Below are positions 1-8,236 of a DNA stretch of 64,000 nucleotides, in pieces. The notes under the pieces were generated by a model. That model saw nothing but the letters and a program-made list of their open reading frames with translations. It searched no databases and had not been told where the DNA came from. The stretch's first letter is position 1. The number at the start of each line of letters is the position of its first letter. The position numbers and the translations under genes are program-made. Source of the DNA: Hyphomicrobiales bacterium (GTDB taxonomy: Bacteria > Pseudomonadota > Alphaproteobacteria > Rhizobiales > Aestuariivirgaceae); assembly GCA_016185245.1 (NCBI GenBank), contig JACPNZ010000030.1, positions 118,423 through 182,422 on the forward strand. Reading direction: 5' to 3'.

Positions 1-1260
1 GCTCTCGCGGTAGTCACCCCAGCGATGCTTCCAGAACCATGGAACCCGGTGCCTGCTGCGCAAGCCGGGGTGGACGTTTCGGTCAGCTTCAATACTTTTT
101 ATGACCGCCTTGGCAGCTATGGCGAGTGGACCGATTTCAGCGGCGCCTACGTCTTCGTGCCGGGCAACATGAGGCCAGGCTGGCGCCCTTATACGGTTGG
201 CCACTGGGTGCTCACCAGACAATATGGCTGGATGTGGATTTCCGACGAGCCCTTTGGCTGGGCGACCTATCACTATGGCAGATGGGGCTACGACAACGAT
301 ATCGGCTGGTACTGGGTTCCGGGTTGGCGCTGGGCGCCCGCTTGGGTAAGCTGGCGCCGGAGTAAGGAAGATGTGGTCTGGGCGCCGCTGCCCCCGTCCT
401 ATGACGACAACCTCCAATTCAATGCCTCCTTTGGTGTCATCCCGGACTACTACTGGGTTGGCGTGCCAACCAGAAGGTTTCTCGAGCCTAATCTATCGCT
501 TGTTATCAATTTCGATGTTCACGAGCAGCGGCGAGTATACGAACAAACGCGATCGGTCGGCAATGTGATCATCAGGAACAACATCGTCGTCAACAACGCG
601 ATCGACGTTAATGTCATCGAAAGGCAAACGGGACGGCGGATCAAGCCGCTCGCCGTCAGGCAGACCAACCAGCTCGGCGACGCCAAGGTAATGTCTAGCG
701 AAGTAACGGCTTTCACCGGAAATGCCGTAAACACGGGGGACGCGAAGCCTGCCAAGATCATGGACCTGACCGAGGTCAAGAAGATCAGAGCCGATCGTAA
801 GGATAAGATCAATCTCGATAACTTGAACCAGCCGGGAGCAACCGGACAGCCGCAGCTTGACCAGAATGGCCAGCCTGTGGGACAGCCCAAGAATACGAAG
901 AAGAACCTCCAACTGCAGCAGGACCAGAACGGTCAGCCGCAGCTTGATCAGAATGGCCAGCCTGTGGGGCAGCCCAAGAACACGAAGCAGAACCTCCAGC
1001 TCCAGCAGGACCAGAACGGTCAGCCGCTCGACCAGAACGGCCAGCCCGTGGGGCAGCCCAAGAATACGAAGAAGAAACTCCAGCTCCAGCAGGACCAGAA
1101 CGGTCAGCCGCTCGACCAGAACGGCCAGCCCGTGGGGCAGCCCAAGAATGCGAAGAAGAAACTCCAGCTCCAGCAGGACCAGAACGGTCAGCCGTCCGCG
1201 AAAGAAAAGAAACTCAAGTGCGATCCAACAACAGATCCCAACTGTCCGCCGCCGCAATGA
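1..1260 (+). CDS. DUF6600-like secreted protein with Gln/Asn-rich tandem repeats, 5' truncated
   Basis: The reading frame is open from base 1, and the codons before the first ATG (position 25) read like the end of a signal peptide, so the true start lies outside the window. The N-terminal half is rich in Tyr, Trp and Gly with motifs such as GWRPYTVGHW, SDEPFGWATYHYGRWGY and WAPAWVSW, which is the pattern of the DUF6600 family of exported alphaproteobacterial proteins of unknown function. The C-terminal third is four near-identical 28-29-residue units (bases 844-1185) of the type LDQNGQPVGQPKN, then a short basic tail with two Cys. It is probably periplasmic or surface located (inference). No function is assigned. 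Confidence 0.75.
   Translation, partial: ALAVVTPAMLPEPWNPVPAAQAGVDVSVSFNTFYDRLGSYGEWTDFSGAYVFVPGNMRPGWRPYTVGHWVLTRQYGWMWISDEPFGWATYHYGRWGYDNDIGWYWVPGWRWAPAWVSWRRSKEDVVWAPLPPSYDDNLQFNASFGVIPDYYWVGVPTRRFLEPNLSLVINFDVHEQRRVYEQTRSVGNVIIRNNIVVNNAIDVNVIERQTGRRIKPLAVRQTNQLGDAKVMSSEVTAFTGNAVNTGDAKPAKIMDLTEVKKIRADRKDKINLDNLNQPGATGQPQLDQNGQPVGQPKNTKKNLQLQQDQNGQPQLDQNGQPVGQPKNTKQNLQLQQDQNGQPLDQNGQPVGQPKNTKKKLQLQQDQNGQPLDQNGQPVGQPKNAKKKLQLQQDQNGQPSAKEKKLKCDPTTDPNCPPPQ
844..1185 (+). repeat. Four in-frame tandem repeats (87, 87, 84, 84 bp)
   Basis: Four consecutive units begin with the codons for GQP(Q)LDQN and end with LQLQQDQN. The first two units are 29 codons and the last two lack one Gln codon. Near identity at the DNA level suggests recent expansion or contraction. 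A partial fifth unit (GQPSAKE) closes the array. Confidence 0.9.
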
Positions 1261-1499
1261 TGCGGCTGGTACACAGTTAACTCACCGGCGCAGTTTTCCT
1301 TTCGCTGATAGCGGAGCCGCAAAACGAATCCTTTTACCGAACAACCAGCCTTCTCAAGGTTATGGGGGACGGTGGTGTGACGGTTTTGAAGAAGGAGCCG
1401 AAGCGAGCGCAGGTCTTGCCGTTCTTCGCCAGGCTCGAAGCCTGCCGGATCATACGTTACGGACAGTTACGGTGCATGACAGTGCATTTAATAGGACGA

Positions 1500-1703
1500 T
1501 CATGCTATCATTCCGCCGAGTTGGCCGGAATGATTTCGTCCCAGCCATCCCGCTGGAACATCAAGAGCTTCCGCCAACTTCGACAGCGTCTCCATCGTCC
1601 CCGCTTTGCCGCGGTTTTCGATTTCGCTGATGTGGTTCTGATGTAGCCCCGACTGATGCCGAAGCATTTGGCCAGTCCGACTGGCGCATTCTTCAAGCCG
1701 CAT
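1500..1703 (-). pseudogene. Decayed XRE-family helix-turn-helix regulator
   Basis: Read on the minus strand, one frame gives the second half of an XRE HTH domain (HISEIENRGKAGTMETLSKL followed by AEALDVPAG). A second frame gives the first half (APVGLAKCFGISRGYI) and also the C-terminal end (GWDEIIPAN). An intact protein would need at least two frame changes within about 200 bases, so the gene is read as a remnant of a short Cro/C1-type regulator. No partner gene is adjacent. Bases 1261-1499 and 1704-1985 around it hold no gene I can support. Confidence 0.55.
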
Positions 1704-1985
1704 CAGCAGGATGGACGTGCTTGGCGATTATGGCGCCGCGCTGGCGCCTCGTCGGTCGCATCCTGAAACTGGATGGTTCCGGCCATGGCCCTCCATGTCC
1801 ATTATTGGCCTTCGGACGCCCGCCCTTTTCCCGCCAGGGGGAGCGCGCCGCCGGCCGGTCGTTTCCCTGTTGTTTCCGGGCGAATTTGGGAATACCCATA
1901 GCCAAGCTTGTATTTGCGAAATCGCTTTCGCTCGCCGGTCATCGGCCGGAAAGCGGGAGGTGATGAATCGCTGGAGATCAGGCTC

Positions 1986-2768
1986 ATGGCCACTGTCACC
2001 AATGTCGCAGTCGATCCCAAGGAACTCGAAGTCAAGGTGAAGGCGATGTACCGCGAGGTGGCCGAGAACCCGCTCGGCGAGTTTCATTTCGAAATGGGTA
2101 GGGACCTCGCCGAACGTCTCGGCTACCCGGCGGCCGAGCTCGACCGCGTGCCGCGGGAGGCAATCGAATCCTTCGCCGGCGTTGGCTATTACTTCCATTT
2201 GGCGGCGTTGCAGCCGGGCGAATGCGTCGTCGATCTCGGCAGTGGCTCTGGCATGGACAGCTTTGTCGCCGCCCTGGCGGTCGGGGCCGGCGGCAAGGTC
2301 ATCGGCGTCGACATGACCGACGAGCAACTGGCAAAGGCGGGGCGGCTCGGCGATCGCGACGGGTTTGGCAACGTGACCTTCCTCAAGGGCTATATCGAGG
2401 ATGTGCCGCTCTCCGGCGGCACGGCGGACGTAGTGATCAGCAATGGCGTCATCAATCTGGCAACCGACAAATCGAAGGTGTTCCGGGAAGCGGCGCGATT
2501 GCTCAAGCCGGGTGGCAGGTTCGCCATCTCGGACATCGTGACCGAAGTGCAGCTGCCGCAAAACATCGTATGCAACTCGACACTGTGGGCCGCCTGTATC
2601 GGAGGTGCTGCCCAGCAGGAGAACTACCGCAGCCAGATCGAGGCGGCGGGGCTGCGCCTGGCCAGGCTCGAGGATAATCCGCAGTACCAGTTCATTTCCG
2701 ACAATGCCAAGGGCGCCAGCAAGAAATTCGGGGTCAAAAGCGTTTCGCTTCTCGCCATCAAGTCGTGA
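1986..2768 (+). CDS. Class I SAM-dependent methyltransferase, ArsM-like core
   Basis: The protein is about 260 aa from the ATG at 1986, chosen because GGAG lies 9 bases upstream and homology begins there; the frame stays open further upstream. Motif I is VVDLGSGSGMDSF, followed by VIGVDMTDEQ, VVISNGVINL and LLKPGGRFAISDI. This is the layout of arsenite methyltransferases. The family's conserved Cys in the SN-C-VINL motif is Gly here, and only the later Cys (WAACIGG) is present. The N-terminal stretch ending in IESFAGVGYYF differs from classical ArsM. The methyltransferase fold is secure; arsenic as substrate is doubtful. Confidence 0.75.
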   Translation: MATVTNVAVDPKELEVKVKAMYREVAENPLGEFHFEMGRDLAERLGYPAAELDRVPREAIESFAGVGYYFHLAALQPGECVVDLGSGSGMDSFVAALAVGAGGKVIGVDMTDEQLAKAGRLGDRDGFGNVTFLKGYIEDVPLSGGTADVVISNGVINLATDKSKVFREAARLLKPGGRFAISDIVTEVQLPQNIVCNSTLWAACIGGAAQQENYRSQIEAAGLRLARLEDNPQYQFISDNAKGASKKFGVKSVSLLAIKS

Positions 2769-2864
2769 AGCCTGCGCCGGCAGTGGGGCGATGTTCGGCG
2801 TCATGCGTTCTTCGCCTCTTCGTCACCGGCGCGCCAGTAGGACATCGTAATCACGGTGGCTCTG

Positions 2865-3014
2865 CTAGACGACCAGTGCCACAATGGCCAGAGCGACGAT
2901 CAATCCGGCGATTCCGAAGGCCAGCACGTAGCGCACGTGATGGCCGGTGACGCCGCTTCTTGTATTGTCGGTGTCGATGACGGTCGCTTCGTCTGTCTCT
3001 TCATCCTGCATCAT
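2865..3014 (-). CDS. Small single-pass membrane protein (49 aa)
   Basis: The start is placed at the ATG ATG pair at 3014 because an AAGGGGG ribosome-binding sequence precedes it; an upstream GTG at 3074 is also in frame. The first 20 residues are acidic (MMQDEETDEATVID), then GVTGHHVRYVL leads into one hydrophobic helix (FGIAGLIVALAIVALVV) ending at the C terminus. Short proteins with this GVTGH(x)VRYVL plus helix layout are common in alphaproteobacteria. Function unknown. Confidence 0.55.
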   Translation of the reverse strand: MMQDEETDEATVIDTDNTRSGVTGHHVRYVLAFGIAGLIVALAIVALVV

Positions 3015-3132
3015 GTCCGCACCCCCTTCGCCCGCCTTCAGACGAACCGGATCCGCCACGGAAGCGGGCAGCACAACGACGCAAATTCAAAATTGAAGTC
3101 TAGCACAAATGTACCGCCTGGGCCATGTTGCT

Positions 3133-3282
3133 TCAGCCGCGGGCATATTCGTCATGCCGCTTGACCCAATAGGGTCCGCGGCTGCCTTCGTCGCGGCCCT
3201 TGGGGGTGATGTCGAGATAGTTGTAGTCGGTGGAGAACAGGTCGATGCCGCGGGCATAGGCCGAATAGGTATGGAACACCCG
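3133..3282 (-). pseudogene. C-terminal fragment of a DUF899 (thioredoxin-like) protein
   Basis: The minus strand reads RVFHTYSAYARGIDLF and then YNYLDITPKGRDE and WVKRHDEYARG before a TGA at 3133-3135. These are typical C-terminal motifs of DUF899 thioredoxin-like proteins. Nothing upstream in the same frame resembles the rest of that family; the frame runs into the end of the DsbA-like gene. About 50 codons remain, so this is a leftover of a deleted gene. Confidence 0.6.
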
Positions 3283-3295
3283 GGGCCGGCGGGGC

Positions 3296-3946
3296 CTAGA
3301 CCGCCAGTTCCGACTCGATTGCCGTCTTGAATTCCGCGACGGCCTCGTGACCTGCGATGACCCGGCCGTTGACGTAGATCGCCGGCGTCTTCCTTATGCC
3401 GAACTCCGCCTGAGCCGCCTTGCCCGCCTCGAAAATCGCCTTGGCGATGTCGTTTCGCCGGATGCTGCTTTCGAATGTCGCCCGGTCCATTCCGGCCTGC
3501 TGCATGATGCGGAACATCTCTTCCTTCGGCGTCGCGGTACGCCACAGTTTCTGCCGCGCGAACAGCAGGTCGAGGATCGGGAAGAACTTGTCTTCGGGAA
3601 GGGAGCGGACGAGAATGAAGGCCCCCAAGGCCAGGTTGTCGAGGGGAAGTTCGCGGAAGATGAAGCGCATCTTGCCGCTCTCGACATAGTCGCGGCGGAG
3701 CTCGGGCCAGACATTCTGATTGAACTCGGCGCTATGCTCGCAGGTCGCCGAGCCGTACTCCACCATGACGACGGGTGCGTCGATGCGGCCCAAGCTGCGC
3801 TCGCCAAGCGAGGGTGCTGCCGCCAGCAACTTGGCGGCCAGGGCCTTAGCTTCGCCCGCTTCTTGGGCCAAGGCAGGCAGGGCGAAACGGCCCGCTCCGG
3901 CGAACGCCAATGCCACCAACCCGGTTACTGCTGTCCGGCGATCCAT
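3296..3946 (-). CDS. Exported DsbA-family thioredoxin-like protein with a C-x-x-S active site
   Basis: This is a 216-aa protein from the ATG at 3946 (GGAAG 8 bases upstream; a GTG at 3955 is the alternative). The N terminus has a twin Arg and a hydrophobic stretch (DRRTAVTGLVALAFAGAG) ending ALA-Q, so it is probably exported by Tat or Sec. The thioredoxin-fold core reads APVVMVEYGSATCEHSAEF, with FIFRELPLDNLA later and the cis-Pro segment KTPAIYVNG. The usual CPHC becomes C69-E-H-S72, so the resolving Cys is missing. That argues for a monothiol, isomerase-like or glutathione-linked role (inference). It is divergent from the transporter operon that starts at 4068. Confidence 0.8.
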   Translation of the reverse strand: MDRRTAVTGLVALAFAGAGRFALPALAQEAGEAKALAAKLLAAAPSLGERSLGRIDAPVVMVEYGSATCEHSAEFNQNVWPELRRDYVESGKMRFIFRELPLDNLALGAFILVRSLPEDKFFPILDLLFARQKLWRTATPKEEMFRIMQQAGMDRATFESSIRRNDIAKAIFEAGKAAQAEFGIRKTPAIYVNGRVIAGHEAVAEFKTAIESELAV

Positions 3947-4067
3947 GATTTTCACTTCCGTTCAGGTTGAGGGAGAGGATTGGCGGCAGACTAAAAGCGC
4001 CGGAGTCGGCTGTCAATCGTCGGGGCGTTGACAAAGGTCGGGCGCCGCCTCAAACCTAGCGATCTTC

Positions 4068-5111
4068 ATGTCTTTGGCGGAAAACGTGACTTTGAGACAG
4101 CCGGTCGTCGAGTTCAGGAATGTCACGAAGCGTTTCGGCGAGGTCGTGGCGGTCGACCGCAATTCGCTGAGCGTGGAATCGGGCGAGTTCCTGTCGATCC
4201 TTGGGCCCTCGGGCTGCGGCAAGACGACGGCGCTCCGCATGATGGCGGGGTTCGATCAACCGACCTCCGGCAAGGTTTATATCCGTGGCGAGGACGTGAC
4301 CGGCGTTCCCGCCTTCAAGCGCCCGGTCAACATGGTGTTCCAGCATTATGCGCTGTTTCCGCATCTTTCGGTTGCGGGTAACGTCTCCTACGGGCTCCGG
4401 CAGCGGCGTCCCAAGCCTTCGCCCGCCGAACTCCAGAAGGCGGTGGGCGAGGCGCTCGCCATGGTCAGGTTGGAAGGCTATGAGAACCGGCGGAGCTACG
4501 AGCTCTCCGGCGGCCAGCAGCAGCGGGTGGCGCTGGCCCGCGCCCTGATCAACCGCCCCGCCGTGCTGCTCCTCGACGAGCCGCTCGCCGCCCTCGACCG
4601 CAAGCTCCGCCGCGAAATGCAGATCGAGCTGCAGAACCTGCAGCGCGACGTCGGCATCACTTTCCTGCTGGTCACCCACGACCAGGAGGAAGCGCTGTCG
4701 ATGTCGGGCCGGGTCTGCGTCATGCGCGATGGCCGCATCGTGCAGACCGGGTCCCCCCGCGAGCTCTACGACCGGCCGGTCAACCGCTATGTCGCCGATT
4801 TCGTCGGCAAGTCGAATTTCTTTGCCGGACCCCGCCCCGATACGGTGGTCAGTATCCGCCCCGAACTGGTCGAGATCGCGGCGAACGAGACGGCTCTCCC
4901 GACAGGGCTGGTGGTCACCCTGTCGGTCAAGGTCCTCAATCGCATCTTCCTCGGCGAACACACGGAATATCGCGTCGCTCACGAGAAGATGGGCGAGTTC
5001 ATGGTGCTGAGCCCACGCAAGTCCGAGCGCGGCAGTGGTATCTTCGAGATCGGCGACACGGCGGCAGCCGGCTGGCGGCCGGAAGCGGCCCTGGTGCTCG
5101 CCGCCAATTGA
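4068..5111 (+). CDS. ABC transporter ATP-binding protein, polyamine (PotA) type
   Basis: The protein is 347 aa. Walker A is GPSGCGKTT (about residue 46), followed by a Q-loop (MVFQHYALFPH), the signature LSGGQQQR (about 146), Walker B VLLLDEPLAALD (about 166) and the switch VTHDQEEA. A C-terminal TOBE-like domain follows (VVSIRPELVEI, FLGEHTEYRV). Length and order match the spermidine/putrescine or Fe3+ group of importer ATPases. It heads a same-strand run with the binding protein 40 bases downstream and two permeases, so it should energise that importer. The solute is not proven by sequence. Confidence 0.9.
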   Translation: MSLAENVTLRQPVVEFRNVTKRFGEVVAVDRNSLSVESGEFLSILGPSGCGKTTALRMMAGFDQPTSGKVYIRGEDVTGVPAFKRPVNMVFQHYALFPHLSVAGNVSYGLRQRRPKPSPAELQKAVGEALAMVRLEGYENRRSYELSGGQQQRVALARALINRPAVLLLDEPLAALDRKLRREMQIELQNLQRDVGITFLLVTHDQEEALSMSGRVCVMRDGRIVQTGSPRELYDRPVNRYVADFVGKSNFFAGPRPDTVVSIRPELVEIAANETALPTGLVVTLSVKVLNRIFLGEHTEYRVAHEKMGEFMVLSPRKSERGSGIFEIGDTAAAGWRPEAALVLAAN

Positions 5112-5151
5112 GTGCTTGGAAACACAACAGAAGACAACAGGGAGAAACGTC

Positions 5152-6303
5152 ATGAGCAAACTGATCGGCTACATCACGCCGCAGAAATTCCTGGACGAGC
5201 TGCGGCGCTACCAGAAGGGATCGGTCACCCGGAGACACTTCCTCGGGGTGACGGGCCTCGGGCTCGCCACCGCGGTGATGAGTGCGGCGGTGCCGGGCCT
5301 TCGTCCGCGCAAGGCCTATGCGGGGCTTTCGGGAACTCTGAATTTCACCACTTGGCCCAACTATTTCGCCCAGGAAAATCTCGACAATTTCACCAAGAAC
5401 ACCGGCGTCAAGATCAATGTAGCGATCTTCGGCTCGAACGAGGAAATGCTGGCCAAGCTGCAAGCCGGCTCCACCGGCTGGGACGTGTTCGTGCCCACCA
5501 ACTACACGATCTCCACCTACAAGAAGCTCGACCTGATCGAGCCGCTCGACCTCAAGAAGCTGCCGAACTACGATCAGTCGGCGCAAGATCCCCGCTTCCT
5601 CGGTCCCGGCACCATCGATGGCGTGGTCTATGCCGTGCCCAAGGACTGGGGCACCACCGGCTTCGTCATCAACACCAAGAAGGTGACGCAGAATCCAACC
5701 TCATGGAAGGAGTTCTGGGACCTCACGCAAGGGCCGATCTCCGGCAAAGTCATGGTGCACGATTACCAGCTCACCACCATCGGCAATGCGCTGAAATATT
5801 ACGGCTACTCGTTCAACTCCAACGACGAGAAGCAGTTGGGCGAGGCCGAGAAGCTGTTGCTCGCCGCCAAGCCGCATCTCTTCGGCATAAATTCCGATTA
5901 CCAGCCGGCGATTCGCAACGGCGATGCCTGGATGAGTATCGCGTGGACGGGCGACGCCACCCAGTTGCACCGCGACATTCCCGAGATCATCTACGTGCTG
6001 GGAAAGGAAGGCGGCGAAATCTGGGTCGACCATTATGCCGTGCCCAAGGGCGCGCCCAACCGCGAGGCGGCCTACGCGTTCGTCGACTATCTGCTAACCC
6101 CGGACATCAACGCCAAGGAGGTTCAGGCGCACGGCTATCCCTCGACGGATGCCCGCACCAACAAGCTGGTGCCGAAAGCAATGCTGGAGAACCCGATTCT
6201 CTATCCGGCCAAGGAGGCGCTGGCGCCGCTGGAATTCGGCGCGGCGGAAACGCTGACCAACCCGCTGCGCGCCGAAATCATGGCCCGCTTCAAGGCGGCG
6301 TAG
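5152..6303 (+). CDS. Polyamine-type extracellular solute-binding protein (PotD/PotF family)
   Basis: The protein is 383 aa from the ATG at 5152, with an AGGGAGA ribosome-binding site. Its long Tat-type leader reads TRRHFLGVTGLGLATAV and ends near AYA, so the mature protein should be periplasmic. The mature part begins LNFTTWPNYF, has GWDVFVPTNYTIS and ends with repeated helices, as in spermidine/putrescine-binding proteins. It should deliver its ligand to the permeases at 6490 and 7349. Amino-acid or amine ligands are both plausible; binding-pocket residues were not compared. Confidence 0.88.
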   Translation: MSKLIGYITPQKFLDELRRYQKGSVTRRHFLGVTGLGLATAVMSAAVPGLRPRKAYAGLSGTLNFTTWPNYFAQENLDNFTKNTGVKINVAIFGSNEEMLAKLQAGSTGWDVFVPTNYTISTYKKLDLIEPLDLKKLPNYDQSAQDPRFLGPGTIDGVVYAVPKDWGTTGFVINTKKVTQNPTSWKEFWDLTQGPISGKVMVHDYQLTTIGNALKYYGYSFNSNDEKQLGEAEKLLLAAKPHLFGINSDYQPAIRNGDAWMSIAWTGDATQLHRDIPEIIYVLGKEGGEIWVDHYAVPKGAPNREAAYAFVDYLLTPDINAKEVQAHGYPSTDARTNKLVPKAMLENPILYPAKEALAPLEFGAAETLTNPLRAEIMARFKAA

Positions 6304-6304
6304 A

Positions 6305-6439
6305 ACCATCCCTCCTCGCAGAGCGGGGAGGGTGCTGACTCTGGACTTGCTCCGGCGGCGGCGGGTGGGGTGCGTCACTGACATTGGCCCCACCCGGCGC
6401 GTTCCGCGCCACCCTCCCCATGCTTCGCATGGCCAGGGA
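6305..6439. repeat. REP-like intergenic palindromic element
   Basis: The gap between the binding-protein and permease genes is bounded by CCATCCCT (6305-6312) and its complement AGGGATGG (6432-6439). Inside are further matched arms (GGGGAGGGTG near the left, CCACCCTCCCC near the right) and short local hairpins. It could fold as one long hairpin in the mRNA and may set the binding protein to permease ratio by protecting upstream mRNA (inference). Confidence 0.6.
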
Positions 6440-6489
6440 TGGAGACAGCCCATGATTCGAGACCGGAAAGGACGCCTTGTCAGGTGAAC

Positions 6490-7344
6490 ATGACGCGACG
6501 CAGTTCCGCCGTCACCGCCCTCTTGCTGACGCCCGCGGGAGTGTTCTTCTTCTTTCTGCTGATCCTGCCGCTCGCCGTCGTCGTCGTCTATTCCTTCGGC
6601 GAGCGGGCGGAAGCCGGCGGCTACGCGCCGGGCTTCAATTTCGGCAACTACCTGAATCTGCCGGCGCGCGGCAAGGCCTTCTTCAACACCCTGACGCTTG
6701 CTCCCCTCGGCACGGCGGTCACCGCCCTCTTCGCCTACCCCATGGCCTATTTCCTGGCCGTCAAAGTGTCGCCCAAGTACCGCGTCGCCATGCTGGTCTT
6801 GGTCATGGCGCCGTTCTGGACCAGCCAGCTCCTGCGCTATTACGCCTGGATGATGATCCTCGGCTCGAAAGGCATTCCGTCGTGGCTCGCCTGGCTGGGC
6901 TTCAATGATATTCAGATCATCAATACGCCTTGGGCGGTGCTGATCGGCGCCATCTACGGCTTCATGCCGCTGATGGTGCCGCCGATCTATGTGAGTCTCG
7001 AGAAACTCGACAAGCGGCTCCTGGAAGCTTCCGCCGATCTGGGCGCCTCGCCATGGGCGAGCTTTGTGCAGGTGACGCTGCCCCTGTCGCTGCCCGGTGT
7101 CGCCACCGGCTCGATGCTGGTCTTCATTCTCTTGATGGGCGATTACATCCTGCCGCAATTCCTGGGCGGCGGTAAGGTGTTCTTCATCGGCAACGCGCTG
7201 GTCGATCTCTTCCTGCAGTCGCGCAACTGGCCCTTCGGCGCGGCGGTGGCCATGGCGCTGGTCGCCATCATGTTCGTCACCATCTTTTTCTATATGCGCT
7301 TCGTGCTGGGAAAATCCGGCACGAGGCGCGTCGCCCTGGTGTAG
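6490..7344 (+). CDS. Polyamine-type ABC transporter permease (PotB family)
   Basis: The protein is about 284 aa from the ATG at 6490. The frame is open back to an ATG at 6439 that lies inside the palindromic element, so the shorter start is preferred but not certain. Six hydrophobic helices are visible, starting with ALLLTPAGVFFFFLLILPLAV. The EAA-type coupling loop reads LLEASADLGASPWASF, followed by VTLPLSLPGV. It forms the inner-membrane pore with the next gene, whose ATG comes 4 bases after this stop. Confidence 0.88.
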   Translation: MTRRSSAVTALLLTPAGVFFFFLLILPLAVVVVYSFGERAEAGGYAPGFNFGNYLNLPARGKAFFNTLTLAPLGTAVTALFAYPMAYFLAVKVSPKYRVAMLVLVMAPFWTSQLLRYYAWMMILGSKGIPSWLAWLGFNDIQIINTPWAVLIGAIYGFMPLMVPPIYVSLEKLDKRLLEASADLGASPWASFVQVTLPLSLPGVATGSMLVFILLMGDYILPQFLGGGKVFFIGNALVDLFLQSRNWPFGAAVAMALVAIMFVTIFFYMRFVLGKSGTRRVALV

Positions 7345-7348
7345 ATGC

Positions 7349-8158
7349 ATGCGCTACTACGCCGCCTTCATCTATATCTTCCTCTATGCGCCGATCGCGC
7401 TGATCGTCGGCTTTTCCTTCAATTCCGGGCGCTATGCCATGGACTGGCAGGGCTTCTCGCTGCAATGGTACGGCAAGGCCTTCTCCAATCCGCTGATCGT
7501 CCAGGCCCTGACCACCAGCCTCACCATCGCCGGCACGACGGCACTGCTTTCGGCCATCATCGGCACGCTGACCGCCCTCGGGCTCGAGCGCGTCAGCGGT
7601 TTGGTGCGCCATCTCTTCGATGCGCTCATCTATATCGCCATCATGGTGCCGGGCATCGTCATCGGCATCTCGACGCTCATCGCTTTCGTCACACTCTTCA
7701 ACATCGTCAACCCGTGGCTGTTGGCGGCGTGGAACTTCAAGGTCGAGATGGGGCTGTGGACGGTAATCGCGGCCCATGTACTGTTCAACATCGCGGTGGT
7801 CTGCCTGCTGGTCAGGGCCAGGCTTTCGGGCATGGACCGCAGCCTGGTCGAGGCCTCGGAGGATCTTTACGCCACCCCCTTGGGCACCTTCCGGCAGATC
7901 GTGCTGCCGCTGCTCACCCCCTCCATCCTCGCCGGATTCCTGTTGTCCTTTACCTTCTCCTTCGAGGATTTCATCATCGCCTTCTTCGTGGCGGGCCCCA
8001 ACGTCACCCTGCCGATCTATGTCTTTTCCTCGATCCGCCGCGGCGTGACGCCGGAAATCAATGCAGTGGGCGCGGTGGTTCTGTTCACCTCCTTCGCCCT
8101 TCTCATCGCCGCCCAGGCGATCTTGCAGCGAAGCAACCGGAAGCTGAAGGGGGCCTGA
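7349..8158 (+). CDS. Polyamine-type ABC transporter permease (PotC family)
   Basis: The protein is 269 aa, with its first helix YYAAFIYIFLYAPIALIVGF and about six transmembrane segments. The coupling loop is LVEASEDLYATPLGTF followed by IVLPLLTPSI, as expected for PotC partners. Four bases separate it from the PotB-like gene, so the two are co-translated. It completes the ATPase, binding protein, permease, permease set. Confidence 0.88.
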   Translation: MRYYAAFIYIFLYAPIALIVGFSFNSGRYAMDWQGFSLQWYGKAFSNPLIVQALTTSLTIAGTTALLSAIIGTLTALGLERVSGLVRHLFDALIYIAIMVPGIVIGISTLIAFVTLFNIVNPWLLAAWNFKVEMGLWTVIAAHVLFNIAVVCLLVRARLSGMDRSLVEASEDLYATPLGTFRQIVLPLLTPSILAGFLLSFTFSFEDFIIAFFVAGPNVTLPIYVFSSIRRGVTPEINAVGAVVLFTSFALLIAAQAILQRSNRKLKGA

Positions 8159-8174
8159 TACCCGCGCCAGCCCC

Positions 8175-8206
8175 TTGCCGGCGCTGGGCTTGAACTATAA
8201 TAGTTC
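8175..8206 (+). promoter_or_regulatory. Promoter-like TATAAT inside a perfect odd palindrome
   Basis: A consensus -10 (TATAAT, 8196-8201) lies inside GAACTAT-A-ATAGTTC (8192-8206). TTGCCG (8175-8180) lies 15 bases upstream of the -10 as a poor -35. The site sits between the importer genes and the enzyme genes, 31 bases before the ATG at 8237. A repressor bound to the palindrome would block this promoter (inference). Confidence 0.5.
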
Positions 8207-8236
8207 CGGTTACAGTTTTCCTCTCCGAGTTCTCCC

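Noticed and set aside
1453..1486. Direct and inverted short repeats (GTTACGG twice, TGCATGACAGTGCAT) as XRE operator
   Set aside because: They lie downstream of the decayed regulator on its own strand, not in a promoter position.
4028..4056. TTGACA at 4028-4033 as promoter of the polyamine-type operon
   Set aside because: No acceptable -10 at 16-18 bases; the downstream hexamer (CAAACC) is poor.
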